Assembly (NCBI RefSeq): GCF_003989665.1
Contig: NZ_RZIJ01000038.1
Coordinates: forward strand, 1 to 39,089
Origin: Azospirillum doebereinerae
Lineage (GTDB): Bacteria; Pseudomonadota; Alphaproteobacteria; Azospirillales; Azospirillaceae
Reading direction: 5' to 3'
DNA: 39,089 nt
The position numbers and the translations under genes are program-made. Position 1 is the first letter of the stretch; every line of letters starts with the position of its first letter. Shown piece by piece: positions 1 through 7,416 of this stretch. The notes below the pieces were generated by a model, which was not told the DNA's origin, did no database searches, and saw nothing but the letters and a program-made list of their open reading frames with translations.

Positions 1-122
1 ATCTCGTCGAAGGGGTTCATGCTCATCTTCACGTTGGCGGTCTCGACGCCGCTGCCGTCCGCCTTCACGCGGATCTTGACGTTGTAGTCGACCACTCGCT
101 TCACGGGGACGAGAACTTTCAT
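1..122 (-). CDS. etfB: Electron transfer flavoprotein beta subunit, N-terminal part
   Basis: Only the first 40 or so codons are inside the window; the gene continues past position 1. Reading from the ATG at 122 the protein begins MKVLVPVKRVVDYNVKIRVK and continues to ANVKMSMNPFDEI, which is the characteristic N-terminus of EtfB. In this family EtfB pairs with EtfA, carries AMP and helps bind FAD, and passes electrons from acyl-CoA and other flavin dehydrogenases to ETF:quinone oxidoreductase. EtfA would be expected further along the same strand outside the window. It lies 129 bases downstream of the adenosyltransferase gene on the same strand, so the two may be co-transcribed. Identity is secure from the N-terminus; nothing can be said about the rest of the protein. 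Confidence 0.93.
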   Translation of the reverse strand, partial: MKVLVPVKRVVDYNVKIRVKADGSGVETANVKMSMNPFDE

Positions 123-251
123 AACCCACCCTGACTGGCTTGCGCGCGCGCCGATATGGCGAACATCGCGAAAAATTGCTGTGGTTGCGAACGGACCATA
201 GGATTTGCCGTTTCCACTGTCAACGGCGCCCAAGCTTGCGGCAAAACGCCG

Positions 252-836
252 TCAGCGGTTGCCGCCGGGCACCCACAGGACATCGTTCGCACCCCCATCG
301 TTGACCACCCGGCCCAGCACGAACAGGTGGTCGGACAGGCGGTTGATGTATTTCAGGGCGGCGGCGGTCACCGGCTCGTCCCGCGCCAGATCGGTCATCA
401 GCCGCTCCGCCCGCCGCGCCACCGTGCGCGCGAGGTGCAGATGCGCGGCGGCCGGCGAGCCGCCGGGCAGGATGAAGGAGTTCAGCGGCGCCAGATCGGC
501 GTTCATCGCGTCGATCTCCGCCTCCAGCCGGTCGACCTGGGCCTGGACGATGCGCAGCGGCGGATACTTCGGCTCCGGCTCCTCCGGGGTGCAGAGGTCG
601 GCGCCGAGATCGAACAGGTCGTTCTGGATGCGGCCGAGCATCGCGTCGATGTCGGGCCGATCCCCCATCTTTTCTGGAGTGGTGTGCAGCCGGGCCAGCC
701 CGACGCAGGCGTTTACCTCGTCCACCGTGCCGTAGGCCGCCACGCGGCGGTCGTGCTTGGGCACGCGGGAACCATCGCCGAGCGAGGTCTCCCCGGCGTC
801 GCCGCCGCGCGTGTAGATGCGGGTCAGCTTCACCAT
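252..836 (-). CDS. Cob(I)alamin / cob(I)yrinate adenosyltransferase, PduO type
   Basis: This 194-residue protein transfers the adenosyl group of ATP to the cobalt of reduced corrinoid to make the adenosylcobalamin coenzyme in the cytoplasm. The N-terminus RIYTRGGDAGETSLGDG is the ATP-binding signature of the PduO-type family, followed by the conserved AAYGTVDEVNACVGLAR helix. Near residue 120 the run FILPGG followed by HLHLARTVARRAER is the other family hallmark. Length is normal for the family. The start is an ATG at 836. The gene lies 6 bases after the HIG1-type gene and 129 bases before etfB on the same strand. The name cobO is often used loosely for this activity, but the sequence is not of the CobA/CobO P-loop type, so no symbol is given. 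Confidence 0.95.
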   Translation of the reverse strand: MVKLTRIYTRGGDAGETSLGDGSRVPKHDRRVAAYGTVDEVNACVGLARLHTTPEKMGDRPDIDAMLGRIQNDLFDLGADLCTPEEPEPKYPPLRIVQAQVDRLEAEIDAMNADLAPLNSFILPGGSPAAAHLHLARTVARRAERLMTDLARDEPVTAAALKYINRLSDHLFVLGRVVNDGGANDVLWVPGGNR

Positions 837-842
837 CGGGGC

Positions 843-1037
843 TTATCCCTGCGTCAGCATGGCGATGACGAACAGCAGCAGCGCCACCCCCTGGAGGGCC
901 ACGCGCAGCCGCATCGCCTTGTTGGAGCGCCGCGCGTCGCCGCCGTTGCCCCGCACCATGAAGAAGAGGCCGACGAACAGCGAGCCGACCACCATCAGCA
1001 TCGCCAGGATCATGAGTGTTGGGAAGAGTCCGTTCAT
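843..1037 (-). CDS. HIG1-type twin-transmembrane small protein
   Basis: A 64-residue protein from the ATG at 1037. It has a first membrane segment (roughly residues 3-24), a basic cytoplasmic turn containing RRSNKAMRLRVALQG, and a second membrane segment (roughly 45-62). The N-K-x-M-R-x-R-V-x-x-Q-G pattern is that of the HIG1 domain family, whose members associate with respiratory oxidases in mitochondria and are common as tiny twin-TM proteins in alphaproteobacteria. A longer frame opens upstream at 1136, but the extra 33 residues are Pro/Ala-rich and do not look like part of the domain, so the internal ATG is preferred. It precedes the adenosyltransferase gene by 6 bases. The link to respiratory complexes is family knowledge, not visible here. 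Confidence 0.85.
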   Translation of the reverse strand: MNGLFPTLMILAMLMVVGSLFVGLFFMVRGNGGDARRSNKAMRLRVALQGVALLLFVIAMLTQG

Positions 1038-1116
1038 GGCGTCACTATACCGCAGCCCGAGGGCGCCGCCTACGGCGACGGCGCTCCCGGTCACGGAAGG
1101 TTTCGCCAACGGACGG

Positions 1117-1824
1117 TCAATCGTCGCTGGCGGCATCCACCCGGTAGAACAGGCGCAAGCCCAGCAGCCGGGCGTCGGCGTCCAGCGTGTCGGCCGGGTC
1201 GGCGGCGGCGCGGGCCACCGTCAGCCGCAGCAGCCCGCCCGGCGCCGGCGTTCCGCTCGGGGTCAACGGGGCGCTTTCGCCGGCGGCGTGCAGGGTGTCG
1301 GGGGCGGTCAGCGTGTCGGAAACCGTCACCGCGACGCCGCCGGGCGTGTCCAACCCGTCGCCGTCGCCGAGCATCGCCCCGCCGACCGACCACAGCACCT
1401 CGCCGGCCCCGCTGCCCGCCGTCCACAGCGGTTGGACCGCCAGCGCGCCGCCGTCCCACGCCCTGGGCAGGGCCAGCAGGGCGTGCGCCGTCTCCTCGGC
1501 GTCGGGATCGAAGTCGAGCGCAGGGAGGACCGCGCCGGAGGCGGCGGATTCGACCGTCCCGGCGGCGGCCCCGCCGGTCGTGGGGGCCGTCAGGGCGGTG
1601 GCCGGCACCCACAGGGTGCGGCGGCCCAGCGCGCGGGTCGCGGCGAGCGCCGCTGGAAGCCCGGTCACGTCGGCCGGGGCGTGGCGGTGGGCGGCCTCGG
1701 CGAGGCCGGCGCGCAGATCGGCGGCGGTGGTCCGCACGGTGGCGCCGTTCTGGACGGCGGGAAGCAGCTCGGTGCCATCCAGGGCGGCGGCGGCCGGAAG
1801 CTGGCTGATGGGCAAGGCGGGCAT
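1117..1824 (-). CDS. Phage tail-fibre-like protein
   Basis: A 235-residue protein rich in Ala, Thr and Asp, starting at the ATG at 1824. Its N-terminus LPISQLPAAAALDGTELLPA followed by VQNGATVRTTAADL is the short repeat-like module found at the front of many phage tail-fibre and tail-needle proteins, and the next segment HRHAPADVTGLPAAL resembles the collagen-like or shaft linkers of such proteins. The remainder (from about residue 60) reads as a beta-rich jelly-roll-like domain with no motif I recognise. It is the last of three minus-strand genes with 4-base gaps, so they probably share a transcript. No other head, tail or lysis genes are nearby, so this is an orphan cassette or remnant. The tail-fibre assignment rests on the N-terminal module only. 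Confidence 0.6.
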   Translation of the reverse strand: MPALPISQLPAAAALDGTELLPAVQNGATVRTTAADLRAGLAEAAHRHAPADVTGLPAALAATRALGRRTLWVPATALTAPTTGGAAAGTVESAASGAVLPALDFDPDAEETAHALLALPRAWDGGALAVQPLWTAGSGAGEVLWSVGGAMLGDGDGLDTPGGVAVTVSDTLTAPDTLHAAGESAPLTPSGTPAPGGLLRLTVARAAADPADTLDADARLLGLRLFYRVDAASDD

Positions 1825-1828
1825 GGGG

Positions 1829-1957
1829 TCACTCCGCGGACAGGGTGAGGCCGGATTCGGTGACGAGGCGGGCACCGGATTCGGTGGTAAGCGCGGTCAC
1901 GCGCCACAGGCGGGCGGCCAGCGGGGCCAGCCCGCGTCCGAGCAGACGGGCGAGCAT
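1829..1957 (-). CDS. Small hypothetical protein, 42 residues, in phage-like cassette
   Basis: An ATG at 1957 opens a 42-codon frame ending in TGA at 1829-1831. The product begins MLARLLGRGLAPLAARLWRV and ends with a duplicated heptad-like phrase, TTESGARLVTESGLTLSAE. It fits exactly between its neighbours: the upstream stop lies 4 bases before the ATG and the next ATG lies 4 bases after its stop, which is the packing expected of a real phage-type gene. The N-terminal half is an amphipathic Arg/Leu helix and the C-terminal half would suit a short beta segment. No function is recognised; very small virion or assembly proteins in such positions are common in phages. Confidence 0.5.
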   Translation of the reverse strand: MLARLLGRGLAPLAARLWRVTALTTESGARLVTESGLTLSAE

Positions 1958-1961
1958 GCCG

Positions 1962-2303
1962 TCACTCCATCTCGGACACGTGGAGCGTGCCCGGAGTCTG
2001 GTCGGCGGCCAGCGCCGCGATGTGGCTGTGGCGGCCGTTGCGCCGGCTCTCGCCGACCGACAGGTACAGATAGGTCCCCGCCGGCAGAAAATGGTCCGAG
2101 GCGGCCGCCTCGACCGCCGCGTCGCCGGTGCGCAGGAAGGCCGGAACGTCGCTGTGGACCGCGATCACCCGGGTGTCGGCGGAAAAGGCGGCGGCGTTGC
2201 GCGCGCTGGCGTCGCCGACGGCCAGGGCGTGGGCGCCGCCCGGCTTCAGGCGCAGCGCCGGAATAGGATGAAAGTCTTCGTCGCGTGGAAGAAAGGTCGG
2301 CAT
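1962..2303 (-). CDS. Hypothetical phage-like structural protein, 113 residues
   Basis: A 113-residue protein starting at the ATG at 2303 and ending 4 bases before the 42-residue ORF. It has no signal peptide or membrane segment; the sequence alternates short strands and turns (for example LKPGGAHALAVGDASARN, then FLPAGTYLYLSVGE) and is most like the small beta-sandwich virion proteins that sit next to tail-fibre genes. I do not recognise a named family. It is the first gene of the three-gene cassette; the region immediately upstream holds a terminator and a promoter on the same strand. A non-phage origin cannot be excluded from sequence alone. Confidence 0.5.
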   Translation of the reverse strand: MPTFLPRDEDFHPIPALRLKPGGAHALAVGDASARNAAAFSADTRVIAVHSDVPAFLRTGDAAVEAAASDHFLPAGTYLYLSVGESRRNGRHSHIAALAADQTPGTLHVSEME

Positions 2304-2337
2304 GGCTGGAGCGCTCCGCAGAGGACAAGGTGAAACG

Positions 2338-2370
2338 AAAAAAGCCCGTCGGCGGGAAGGCCGGCGGGCT
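2338..2370 (-). terminator. Intrinsic terminator in the leader of the phage-like cassette
   Basis: Arms at 2343-2353 and 2360-2370 pair over 11 bp (one G-U pair) around a 6-base loop. Read on the minus strand the stem is followed directly by six T residues (A run at 2338-2343 on the plus strand). The structure points toward the phage-like genes and lies upstream of their first ATG at 2303, so it would stop transcription before the cassette. Confidence 0.7.
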
Positions 2371-2382
2371 CGATGGGGGGTG

Positions 2383-2410
2383 TTGATTGTTAAGTATATA
2401 GTCCTATACC
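2383..2410 (+). promoter_or_regulatory. Possible promoter for the beta-glucosidase gene
   Basis: TTGATT at 2383-2388 and TATACC at 2405-2410 are separated by 16 bases and lie about 110 bases before the GH1 start. The area is a short AT-rich island in GC-rich DNA. It overlaps the better minus-strand promoter, so the two could interfere. Weak match, given as a candidate only. Confidence 0.3.
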
Positions 2411-2424
2411 CGAGAGGCCGTCAA
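2395..2424 (-). promoter_or_regulatory. Probable sigma-70-type promoter driving the leader of the phage-like cassette
   Basis: On the minus strand TTGACG (2424-2419) and TATATA (2400-2395) are separated by 18 bases, a good match to the housekeeping consensus. Transcription would start near 2388 and run into the intrinsic terminator at 2370-2338 after about 20 bases. Confidence 0.5.
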
Positions 2425-2519
2425 TCCATCCGTTGCGAAAACCGGTGGTCCGCCTACATTTGCGCGCCAAGGGGGCCGCGTTCCGAGGCTCACCGAGAGA
2501 CGATCAAGAGGCGGGTGAC

Positions 2520-3971
2520 ATGCGGCGGCGGACGTTCCTGAAGGCAGCGGCGGCAACGGCGACCCTGGGGGCGACCCTGGCGGCGCCGGCCGGCGGCGCG
2601 CGGGTGCTGGCGGCGCCGGCGCTGGCGGCTCCCCTCGTCTCCTTCCCGCAGGGCTTCGTGTGGGGCTGCTCGACCTCGGCCTACCAGATCGAGGGCGCGG
2701 TGGCCGAGGACGGGCGCGGCCCCAGCGTCTGGGACACCTTCAGCCATTCCTACGGGCGCATCGCGAACGGCGACAACGGCGACACCGCCTGCGACCACTA
2801 TCATCGTTACGCCGAAGACGTGGCCCTGATGGCGCGGGCCGGGATGAAGGCCTACCGCTTCTCCATCGCGTGGCCGCGCGTGATGCCGCAGGGGACGGGC
2901 GCGGTCAACGCCAAGGGGCTGGACTTCTACGACCGGCTGACCGACTCCCTGCTGGCGCGCGGGATCGAGCCGTGGCCCTGCCTGTACCACTGGGACCTGC
3001 CGCAGGCGCTCCAGGACAAGGGCGGCTGGCTGAACCGCGACATCGCCGGCTGGTTCACCGACTACGCGCTGGCGGTCACCGCCAAGCTGGGCGACCGGGC
3101 CAAGCGCTGGGCGATGCTGAACGAGCCGTCGGTGGTCGCCATCTTCGGCCACGGCACCGGCGGCCACGCGCCGGGGATCACCGGGCGGCTGAACTGCCTG
3201 AAGGCGATCCACCACCAGAACCTGGCGCAGGGGACGGCGCTGGCGGCGCTGCGCGCGGCCGGCGGGGCCAAGAACTGGCAACTGGGCACGGTGCTGGCGC
3301 TGCAACCCTCCTGGCCGGTCGGCGGGTTGGATTCGAACTACCCGGCGTCGCTGATGTGGGACGCGCTGTGGAACCGCTCCTGCCTCGACCCGCTGTTCAA
3401 GGGGCGCTACCCGGAGCAGCTGGCGGCCGATTTCGCCGGCATCGCCAAGCCGGGCGATCTGGCGACGATCAAGCAGCCGGTCGATTTCCTGGGCGTCAAC
3501 TACTACAGCCGCATGCATCAGCAGGTGGATCCGCAGGGGCTGTTCGGCACCGGCTACGGCTCGGCGCCCGAGGGCACGCGGCGCACCGGCATGGAATGGC
3601 CGGTCGAGCCGGACGGGCTGACCGAGATCCTGGTCGAACTCCAGGAAAGCTACGGCAACCCCCCGGTCTACATCGCGGAGAACGGCGCCGACTACCCCGA
3701 CACCGTGGGGCCGGGGGGCCGGGTGCAGGACGACGACCGCATCGCCTATCTGCGCGGCCACATCCTGGCCGCCCGCAACGCCATCGACGAGGGCTGCAAC
3801 GTCAAGGGCTACATGGTGTGGACCCTGCTGGACAACTTCGAATGGGCGGAAGGCTACCGCCGCCGCTTCGGTCTGGTGCAGGTGGACCGCAAGACCATGG
3901 CCCGCACCCCCAAGGCCAGCTACGACTGGTACGCCAACGTCGTCCGCAACAACGGCGTGCCGGCGGCGTGA
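2520..3971 (+). CDS. Tat-exported GH1 beta-glucosidase
   Basis: A 483-residue glycoside hydrolase of family 1, which hydrolyses beta-glucosides (cellobiose, aryl glucosides) with retention of configuration. The start at 2520 is chosen because it gives a classical twin-arginine signal, MRRRTFLKAAAA followed by an Ala-rich hydrophobic stretch, so the enzyme should be exported folded to the periplasm. The catalytic domain opens with FPQGFVWGCSTSAYQIEGA. The acid/base glutamate is E202 in MLNEPSVV and the nucleophile is E387 in YIAENGADYP, both intact; the C-terminal aglycone motif YMVWTLLDNFEWAEGYRRRFGL is also present. Length is typical. The frame stays open upstream to 2433 but that extension lacks any signal. 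It overlaps the next gene by 4 bases (GTGA). Confidence 0.95.
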   Translation: MRRRTFLKAAAATATLGATLAAPAGGARVLAAPALAAPLVSFPQGFVWGCSTSAYQIEGAVAEDGRGPSVWDTFSHSYGRIANGDNGDTACDHYHRYAEDVALMARAGMKAYRFSIAWPRVMPQGTGAVNAKGLDFYDRLTDSLLARGIEPWPCLYHWDLPQALQDKGGWLNRDIAGWFTDYALAVTAKLGDRAKRWAMLNEPSVVAIFGHGTGGHAPGITGRLNCLKAIHHQNLAQGTALAALRAAGGAKNWQLGTVLALQPSWPVGGLDSNYPASLMWDALWNRSCLDPLFKGRYPEQLAADFAGIAKPGDLATIKQPVDFLGVNYYSRMHQQVDPQGLFGTGYGSAPEGTRRTGMEWPVEPDGLTEILVELQESYGNPPVYIAENGADYPDTVGPGGRVQDDDRIAYLRGHILAARNAIDEGCNVKGYMVWTLLDNFEWAEGYRRRFGLVQVDRKTMARTPKASYDWYANVVRNNGVPAA

Positions 3972-4417
3972 GCGCGGCGCGCGCGGCGCCGCAGCCCACC
4001 CGCTACGCGATTCAGAAGGCGCGCGGCAAGGGCTGGAAGACCCTGGAGGTCGGGGAGGAGCTGGCCCACGCCAAGGCGCGCTTCGACACCATGGTGGGCG
4101 TCAACCCGCGCGCCTATTTCCGGCTGATCCAGCTCGACTACAACGCCGAGTCCGGCTACGAGGGCATGGAGTTCAACTGGACCCTGATCGAGCTCCACGA
4201 CCCGAACCGGGCGGGAGCGGGGGCGAAACCGGGCCCGCGCCGTCCGGCGCCCAAGCCGGGACGCGGAGCGGCGGCGCGCAACCCCGCTCCGGCCAAGCGC
4301 AAGGCCAAGGGAAGCGAGAGGGTGGGCCTGCCGCTGCGGATCTATCTGGCGGTGATCCTCATCGGCGTCCTGGTCGGCGGGCTCGCCTATCTGCAGCTCG
4401 CCACGCCGGGGCGGTAG
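3968..4417 (+). CDS. Hypothetical membrane-anchored protein
   Basis: A 149-residue protein. The GTG at 3968 overlaps the stop of the beta-glucosidase gene, so the pair is translationally coupled. Residues 10-80 form a compact soluble domain (RYAIQKARGKGWKTLEVGEE followed by AKARFDTMVGVNPRAYFRLIQLDYN); this is followed by a Pro/Ala/Lys-rich linker and one C-terminal membrane segment (IYLAVILIGVLVGGLAYLQL). The layout is that of a tail-anchored protein with its domain in the cytoplasm. I do not recognise the family, although similar tail-anchored proteins seem common in Rhodospirillales. Co-location with the hydrolase suggests co-expression but not a shared function. Confidence 0.75.
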   Translation: MSAARAAPQPTRYAIQKARGKGWKTLEVGEELAHAKARFDTMVGVNPRAYFRLIQLDYNAESGYEGMEFNWTLIELHDPNRAGAGAKPGPRRPAPKPGRGAAARNPAPAKRKAKGSERVGLPLRIYLAVILIGVLVGGLAYLQLATPGR

Positions 4418-4596
4418 GGCCACGGGGCGAGCGCCTCCCTCCCGTCTCCCCTTCCGCGAAGCCCGGATCGACGCCGCCACGGTTTGCCTCCCCGCTGGCC
4501 GCCCGGCGATCATCTGCTACACTGCCGCCAACAGCGCGCATCGTCGGCCGGCCCGGCGGTGCCGCGCGCCGAACGAACAGCAGGGGATGCTTCCTT

Positions 4597-5196
4597 ATGA
4601 ACCGCTTCACGCGCGCCTCGGCCGCCGCCTTGGCCTTGTCGGCGCTGCCGGCCGTCGCCCACGCCCACACCTTCGGCGCCCACGACGCCGGTTTCGTTCA
4701 CGGCTTCCTGCACCCGGTCGGGGGGCTCGACCATCTGCTGGCCATGGTCGCGGTCGGCCTGTGGGCGGCGCAGCGCGGCGGCAAGGCCCTGTGGGCGCTG
4801 CCCGTGGCCTTCGTGACGGCGATGATCGGCGGCGGCGTGCTGGGCATGGCCGGGATCGACCTGCCGGGTGTGGAGCTGGGGATCGTCGGGTCGGTGATCG
4901 CGCTGGGCGCGCTGATCGCCCTGCGGTCGCGCCTGCCGCTGGCGGTGTCGGTCGCGGCGGTCGCGGCCTTCGCCGTGTTCCACGGCCACGCCCACGGCGC
5001 CGAGATGCCCGACGCGGCCCAGCCGCTGCTCTACGGCCTGGGCTTCGCGCTGGCGACGGCGCTGCTGCACGGCGCCGGTGTGGCGGCCGCGCTGTCGGTG
5101 CGCCGCCTGACGCGGGACGGCGTCGGCGCGGTGGCGCTGCGGGGCGCCGGGGCGCTGATCGGCCTGGGCGGCGTCGCGCTGGTCGCGCTGGGCTGA
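4597..5196 (+). CDS. HupE/UreJ family protein (probable nickel or cobalt transporter)
   Basis: A 199-residue protein with a cleavable signal peptide ending in AHAHTFGAH and about six membrane segments. The family hallmark HPVGGLDHLLAMVAVGLWA is present near residue 35, and His-rich segments (FHGHAHGAEMP) near residue 130 fit metal binding. HupE/UreJ proteins are accessory permeases thought to bring Ni2+ (or Co2+) in for hydrogenase or urease; neither enzyme is encoded nearby, so the substrate is open. An extended -10-like element, TGC then TACACT at 4515-4523, lies about 75 bases upstream, without a convincing -35. A bidirectional terminator follows at 5221-5251. The 179 bases before the gene hold no other recognisable element. 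Confidence 0.88.
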   Translation: MNRFTRASAAALALSALPAVAHAHTFGAHDAGFVHGFLHPVGGLDHLLAMVAVGLWAAQRGGKALWALPVAFVTAMIGGGVLGMAGIDLPGVELGIVGSVIALGALIALRSRLPLAVSVAAVAAFAVFHGHAHGAEMPDAAQPLLYGLGFALATALLHGAGVAAALSVRRLTRDGVGAVALRGAGALIGLGGVALVALG

Positions 5197-5220
5197 TCCC
5201 GGCGGACGCTTGAAAAACAG

Positions 5221-5251
5221 AAGGCCGGGCGGGAAATCCCCATCCGGCCTT
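5221..5251. terminator. Bidirectional intrinsic terminator between convergent genes
   Basis: AAGGCCGG at 5221-5228 pairs with CCGGCCTT at 5244-5251 across a 15-base loop. It is followed by a short T run on the plus strand and by TTCTGTTTTTC on the minus strand. It sits between the hupE-like gene (plus) and the LysM gene (minus), so it can serve both. Confidence 0.75.
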
Positions 5252-5276
5252 TTCCCTTGTCCGCTGGAGCGCGCCT

Positions 5277-6392
5277 TCAGTTGACCTGCGGCAGCGCGAA
5301 GATCTGGCCCGGATAGATCATGTCGGGGTCGCGGATCTGCTCGCGGTTGGCGGCGTAGATGGTGGTGTAGAGCACGCCGTCGCCGTAGGTGCGGCGGGCC
5401 AGCCGCCACAGGCTGTTGCCGGGCTGGACCACCACGCGCCGCTTGTCCGACGGGTCGGTGGGCAACGCCGAGACCTGGACCGGCAGTTCGGCCCGCGCCA
5501 GCACCTTGCCGCTGTCGCCGACCTGATCGGCGCGCAGGGTGTAGATGCCGGGATCGATGAGCTTTTCCGGGCTGAGCCGCCAATGCCCCTGGGGGTCGGT
5601 GTGGGCGCGGCCGACCAGGATGTTGTCGAGATAGAGCTGCACGGAGCTGTTGGGCGCCGCCCGCCCGCCGAGCGCCACCCGCCCGGCCGGGTCGTAATCC
5701 ATCGTCTCGACCGACACGCCGCCCGGCGGAACGGGTGCGCCTTGAGCCGGCACCGGCGGCGCCTGGAGCAGCGAGCTTCCCCCCATCGCGGGGCCGCCCT
5801 CGGCCGGCAGCCCGTCGCGCGGCACCGCCACGGCCAGCGCGACCGACACCGATTCGGAGGACGCGGCGGTCGAGACGGGCGCCGCCTTGGCCGCCGCCTC
5901 CGGCACCATCACGACGACGACCTTGTCGGCCGGGATCGGCGCCTCGGCGCCGGGTCGGGTCTCGCTGAGGTTCAATTCGCGCGTGCCCGGCGCCAGCGGC
6001 TGGTCGGGCAGCAGCACCCATTCGCCGCGTCCGTCCGCCTTGACCGAGCCGAGCGCCGTGTCGCCGTCCCTCACCGTCACCGAGGCGCCGGGAGCGGCGC
6101 GCCCGGCCATCACCGTCGCCCCGTCGGGCGCCACCCGCACCACGTCGAAGCTGGGCGCGGCCGGCGTCGCCGCCGCCACGGGGGCGGGAACGGCGGTAAC
6201 CGGAACGGCGGCCGGGGGCGCGGGCGGTGCGGTGGGGGCCGCGACGGACGGAGTCGCGGTGGCCACGCGCGCGGCCGGCTTGGCCGGGGCGGGGGCCGGA
6301 GCGTCGAACACGCCGCCCAGCCAAAGGCCGGACACCGAGACTGCCGCCAGCACGGCCAGGGCGGAACCACGGAACAGCGCGTTTCGCTTCAC
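5277..6392 (-). CDS. LysM-domain envelope protein with Ig-like repeats
   Basis: About 371 residues. An N-terminal membrane anchor or uncleaved signal (residues 8-28) is followed by a long Ala/Pro-rich linker (to about 85), two Ig-like folds (one around ATVMAGRAAPGASVTVRDGD, a second around GRVALGGRAAPNSSVQLYLDN) and a C-terminal LysM domain (VVVQPGNSLWRLARRTYGDG to PDMIYPGQIFALP). LysM binds the glycan of peptidoglycan, so the protein should be tethered to the inner membrane and reach into the wall. Family members with this layout are common in Rhizobiales and Rhodospirillales. Two GTG starts compete, at 6401 and 6392; the purine-rich GGATAGG at 6402-6408 is correctly spaced only for 6392. 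The terminator at 5221-5251 lies just downstream. Confidence 0.88.
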   Translation of the reverse strand: MKRNALFRGSALAVLAAVSVSGLWLGGVFDAPAPAPAKPAARVATATPSVAAPTAPPAPPAAVPVTAVPAPVAAATPAAPSFDVVRVAPDGATVMAGRAAPGASVTVRDGDTALGSVKADGRGEWVLLPDQPLAPGTRELNLSETRPGAEAPIPADKVVVVMVPEAAAKAAPVSTAASSESVSVALAVAVPRDGLPAEGGPAMGGSSLLQAPPVPAQGAPVPPGGVSVETMDYDPAGRVALGGRAAPNSSVQLYLDNILVGRAHTDPQGHWRLSPEKLIDPGIYTLRADQVGDSGKVLARAELPVQVSALPTDPSDKRRVVVQPGNSLWRLARRTYGDGVLYTTIYAANREQIRDPDMIYPGQIFALPQVN

Positions 6393-6520
6393 CTTGAGCA
6401 CCCTATCCGGCGACCGGCGTTCATGAATCGATGGTCTTCAGTATAGCAGAAGGTCATCCACCGAAAGAACAGCGCCGACGGAGAAGGCGAATCCCCCGAA
6501 GAGTGTGGCATTGCGGCCAA

Positions 6521-7411
6521 TCACTCCAACGGAGGGACCGTTTTCAGGTAGGCGACGATGGCCGCGCGGTCCTCGGCCGTCAGCTTGGAGGTGCTGTTGC
6601 GGATCACCTCGCCCATCGCCCCGCCGACCACGTCGCCCTCCGGCGTCAGCCCGGCCTCCAGCAGCAGCCCGACGTCGCCGTCCGACCAGCCGCCGACGCC
6701 CTTCGGGTGGGCGGTGATGTTCGGCACCTTGTCGCCGTCCGGCCCGTCGGGGTTGCCGCCGAGGTAGCGGTCCGCGTCCAGCCCGCCCAGCAGCGAGCGC
6801 GGCGTGTGGCACTCCCCGCAATGGCCCAGCGCGTCGACCAGATAGCGCCCCCGGTTCCACGCCGCCGGCCTGGCCGGATCGTCGGGCACCGGCCCCGGCG
6901 TCAGGTACATCCATTGCCAGGCCGGGACCAGGAACCGCCAGGAGAAGGGCGGCGTCAGGTCGTGCGGCTTGTTGGCGACGGGGGCGGCCGGCTGGGCGAA
7001 CAGATAGGCCTTCAGATCCAGCAGGTCGCGGTCGGTCATCCGCGTGTAGCTGGCGTAGGGGAAGGCCGGGAACAGCGCCGCCCCGTCCGGCCGCCTGCCC
7101 TCGCGGAAGGCGCGGACGAAGTCGGCGTCGGTCCAGCGCCCGATGCCGTTCGCCGGGTCCGGCGTGATGTTCGGCGTGAAGAAGGTGCCGAAGGGCGTCT
7201 TCAGCGCCCGCCCGCCGGCCAGCGGCAGGCCGCCCGCCTTCTCGTCCGTGTGGCAGCCCAAGCACCCGGCCGCCTGGAAGACGTAGGCGCCGCGGGCGAC
7301 GGGGTCGGGCTCCGCCGCCCACGCCCCGCCGGCCCCTGCCCCGCCGGCCCATGCCCCGCCGGCCGCGAGCGCGAACGGCAGGGTCCGCGCGATGCGGGCA
7401 AGGCACCGCAT
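6521..7411 (-). CDS. Di-haem cytochrome c
   Basis: A 296-residue periplasmic cytochrome with a Sec signal peptide (residues 1-32). Two covalent haem sites are visible: C50-L-G-C53-H54 and C198-G-E-C-H202. Between them, after each haem, the phrases FFTPNITPDPANGIGRWTD and VPNITAHPKGVGGWSDGDV carry the N-I-T-x-H/D-P and G-x-W pattern of the cytochrome subunits that accompany membrane alcohol, aldehyde or gluconate dehydrogenases. No such dehydrogenase is encoded here; instead the partner is the cytochrome c' gene whose stop lies 5 bases upstream, so the two are almost certainly one transcript. The pair probably passes electrons between periplasmic donors and an oxidase. The signal-peptide DNA contains a 15-bp tandem repeat (7323-7364). 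Confidence 0.9.
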   Translation of the reverse strand: MRCLARIARTLPFALAAGGAWAGGAGAGGAWAAEPDPVARGAYVFQAAGCLGCHTDEKAGGLPLAGGRALKTPFGTFFTPNITPDPANGIGRWTDADFVRAFREGRRPDGAALFPAFPYASYTRMTDRDLLDLKAYLFAQPAAPVANKPHDLTPPFSWRFLVPAWQWMYLTPGPVPDDPARPAAWNRGRYLVDALGHCGECHTPRSLLGGLDADRYLGGNPDGPDGDKVPNITAHPKGVGGWSDGDVGLLLEAGLTPEGDVVGGAMGEVIRNSTSKLTAEDRAAIVAYLKTVPPLE

Positions 7412-7416
7412 CGCGG

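Noticed and set aside
156..1848. Long plus-strand open frames opposite the adenosyltransferase, HIG1 and phage-like genes
   Set aside because: Arg/Pro/Gly-rich, no recognisable domain, and they oppose well-supported minus-strand genes; typical GC-rich shadow frames.
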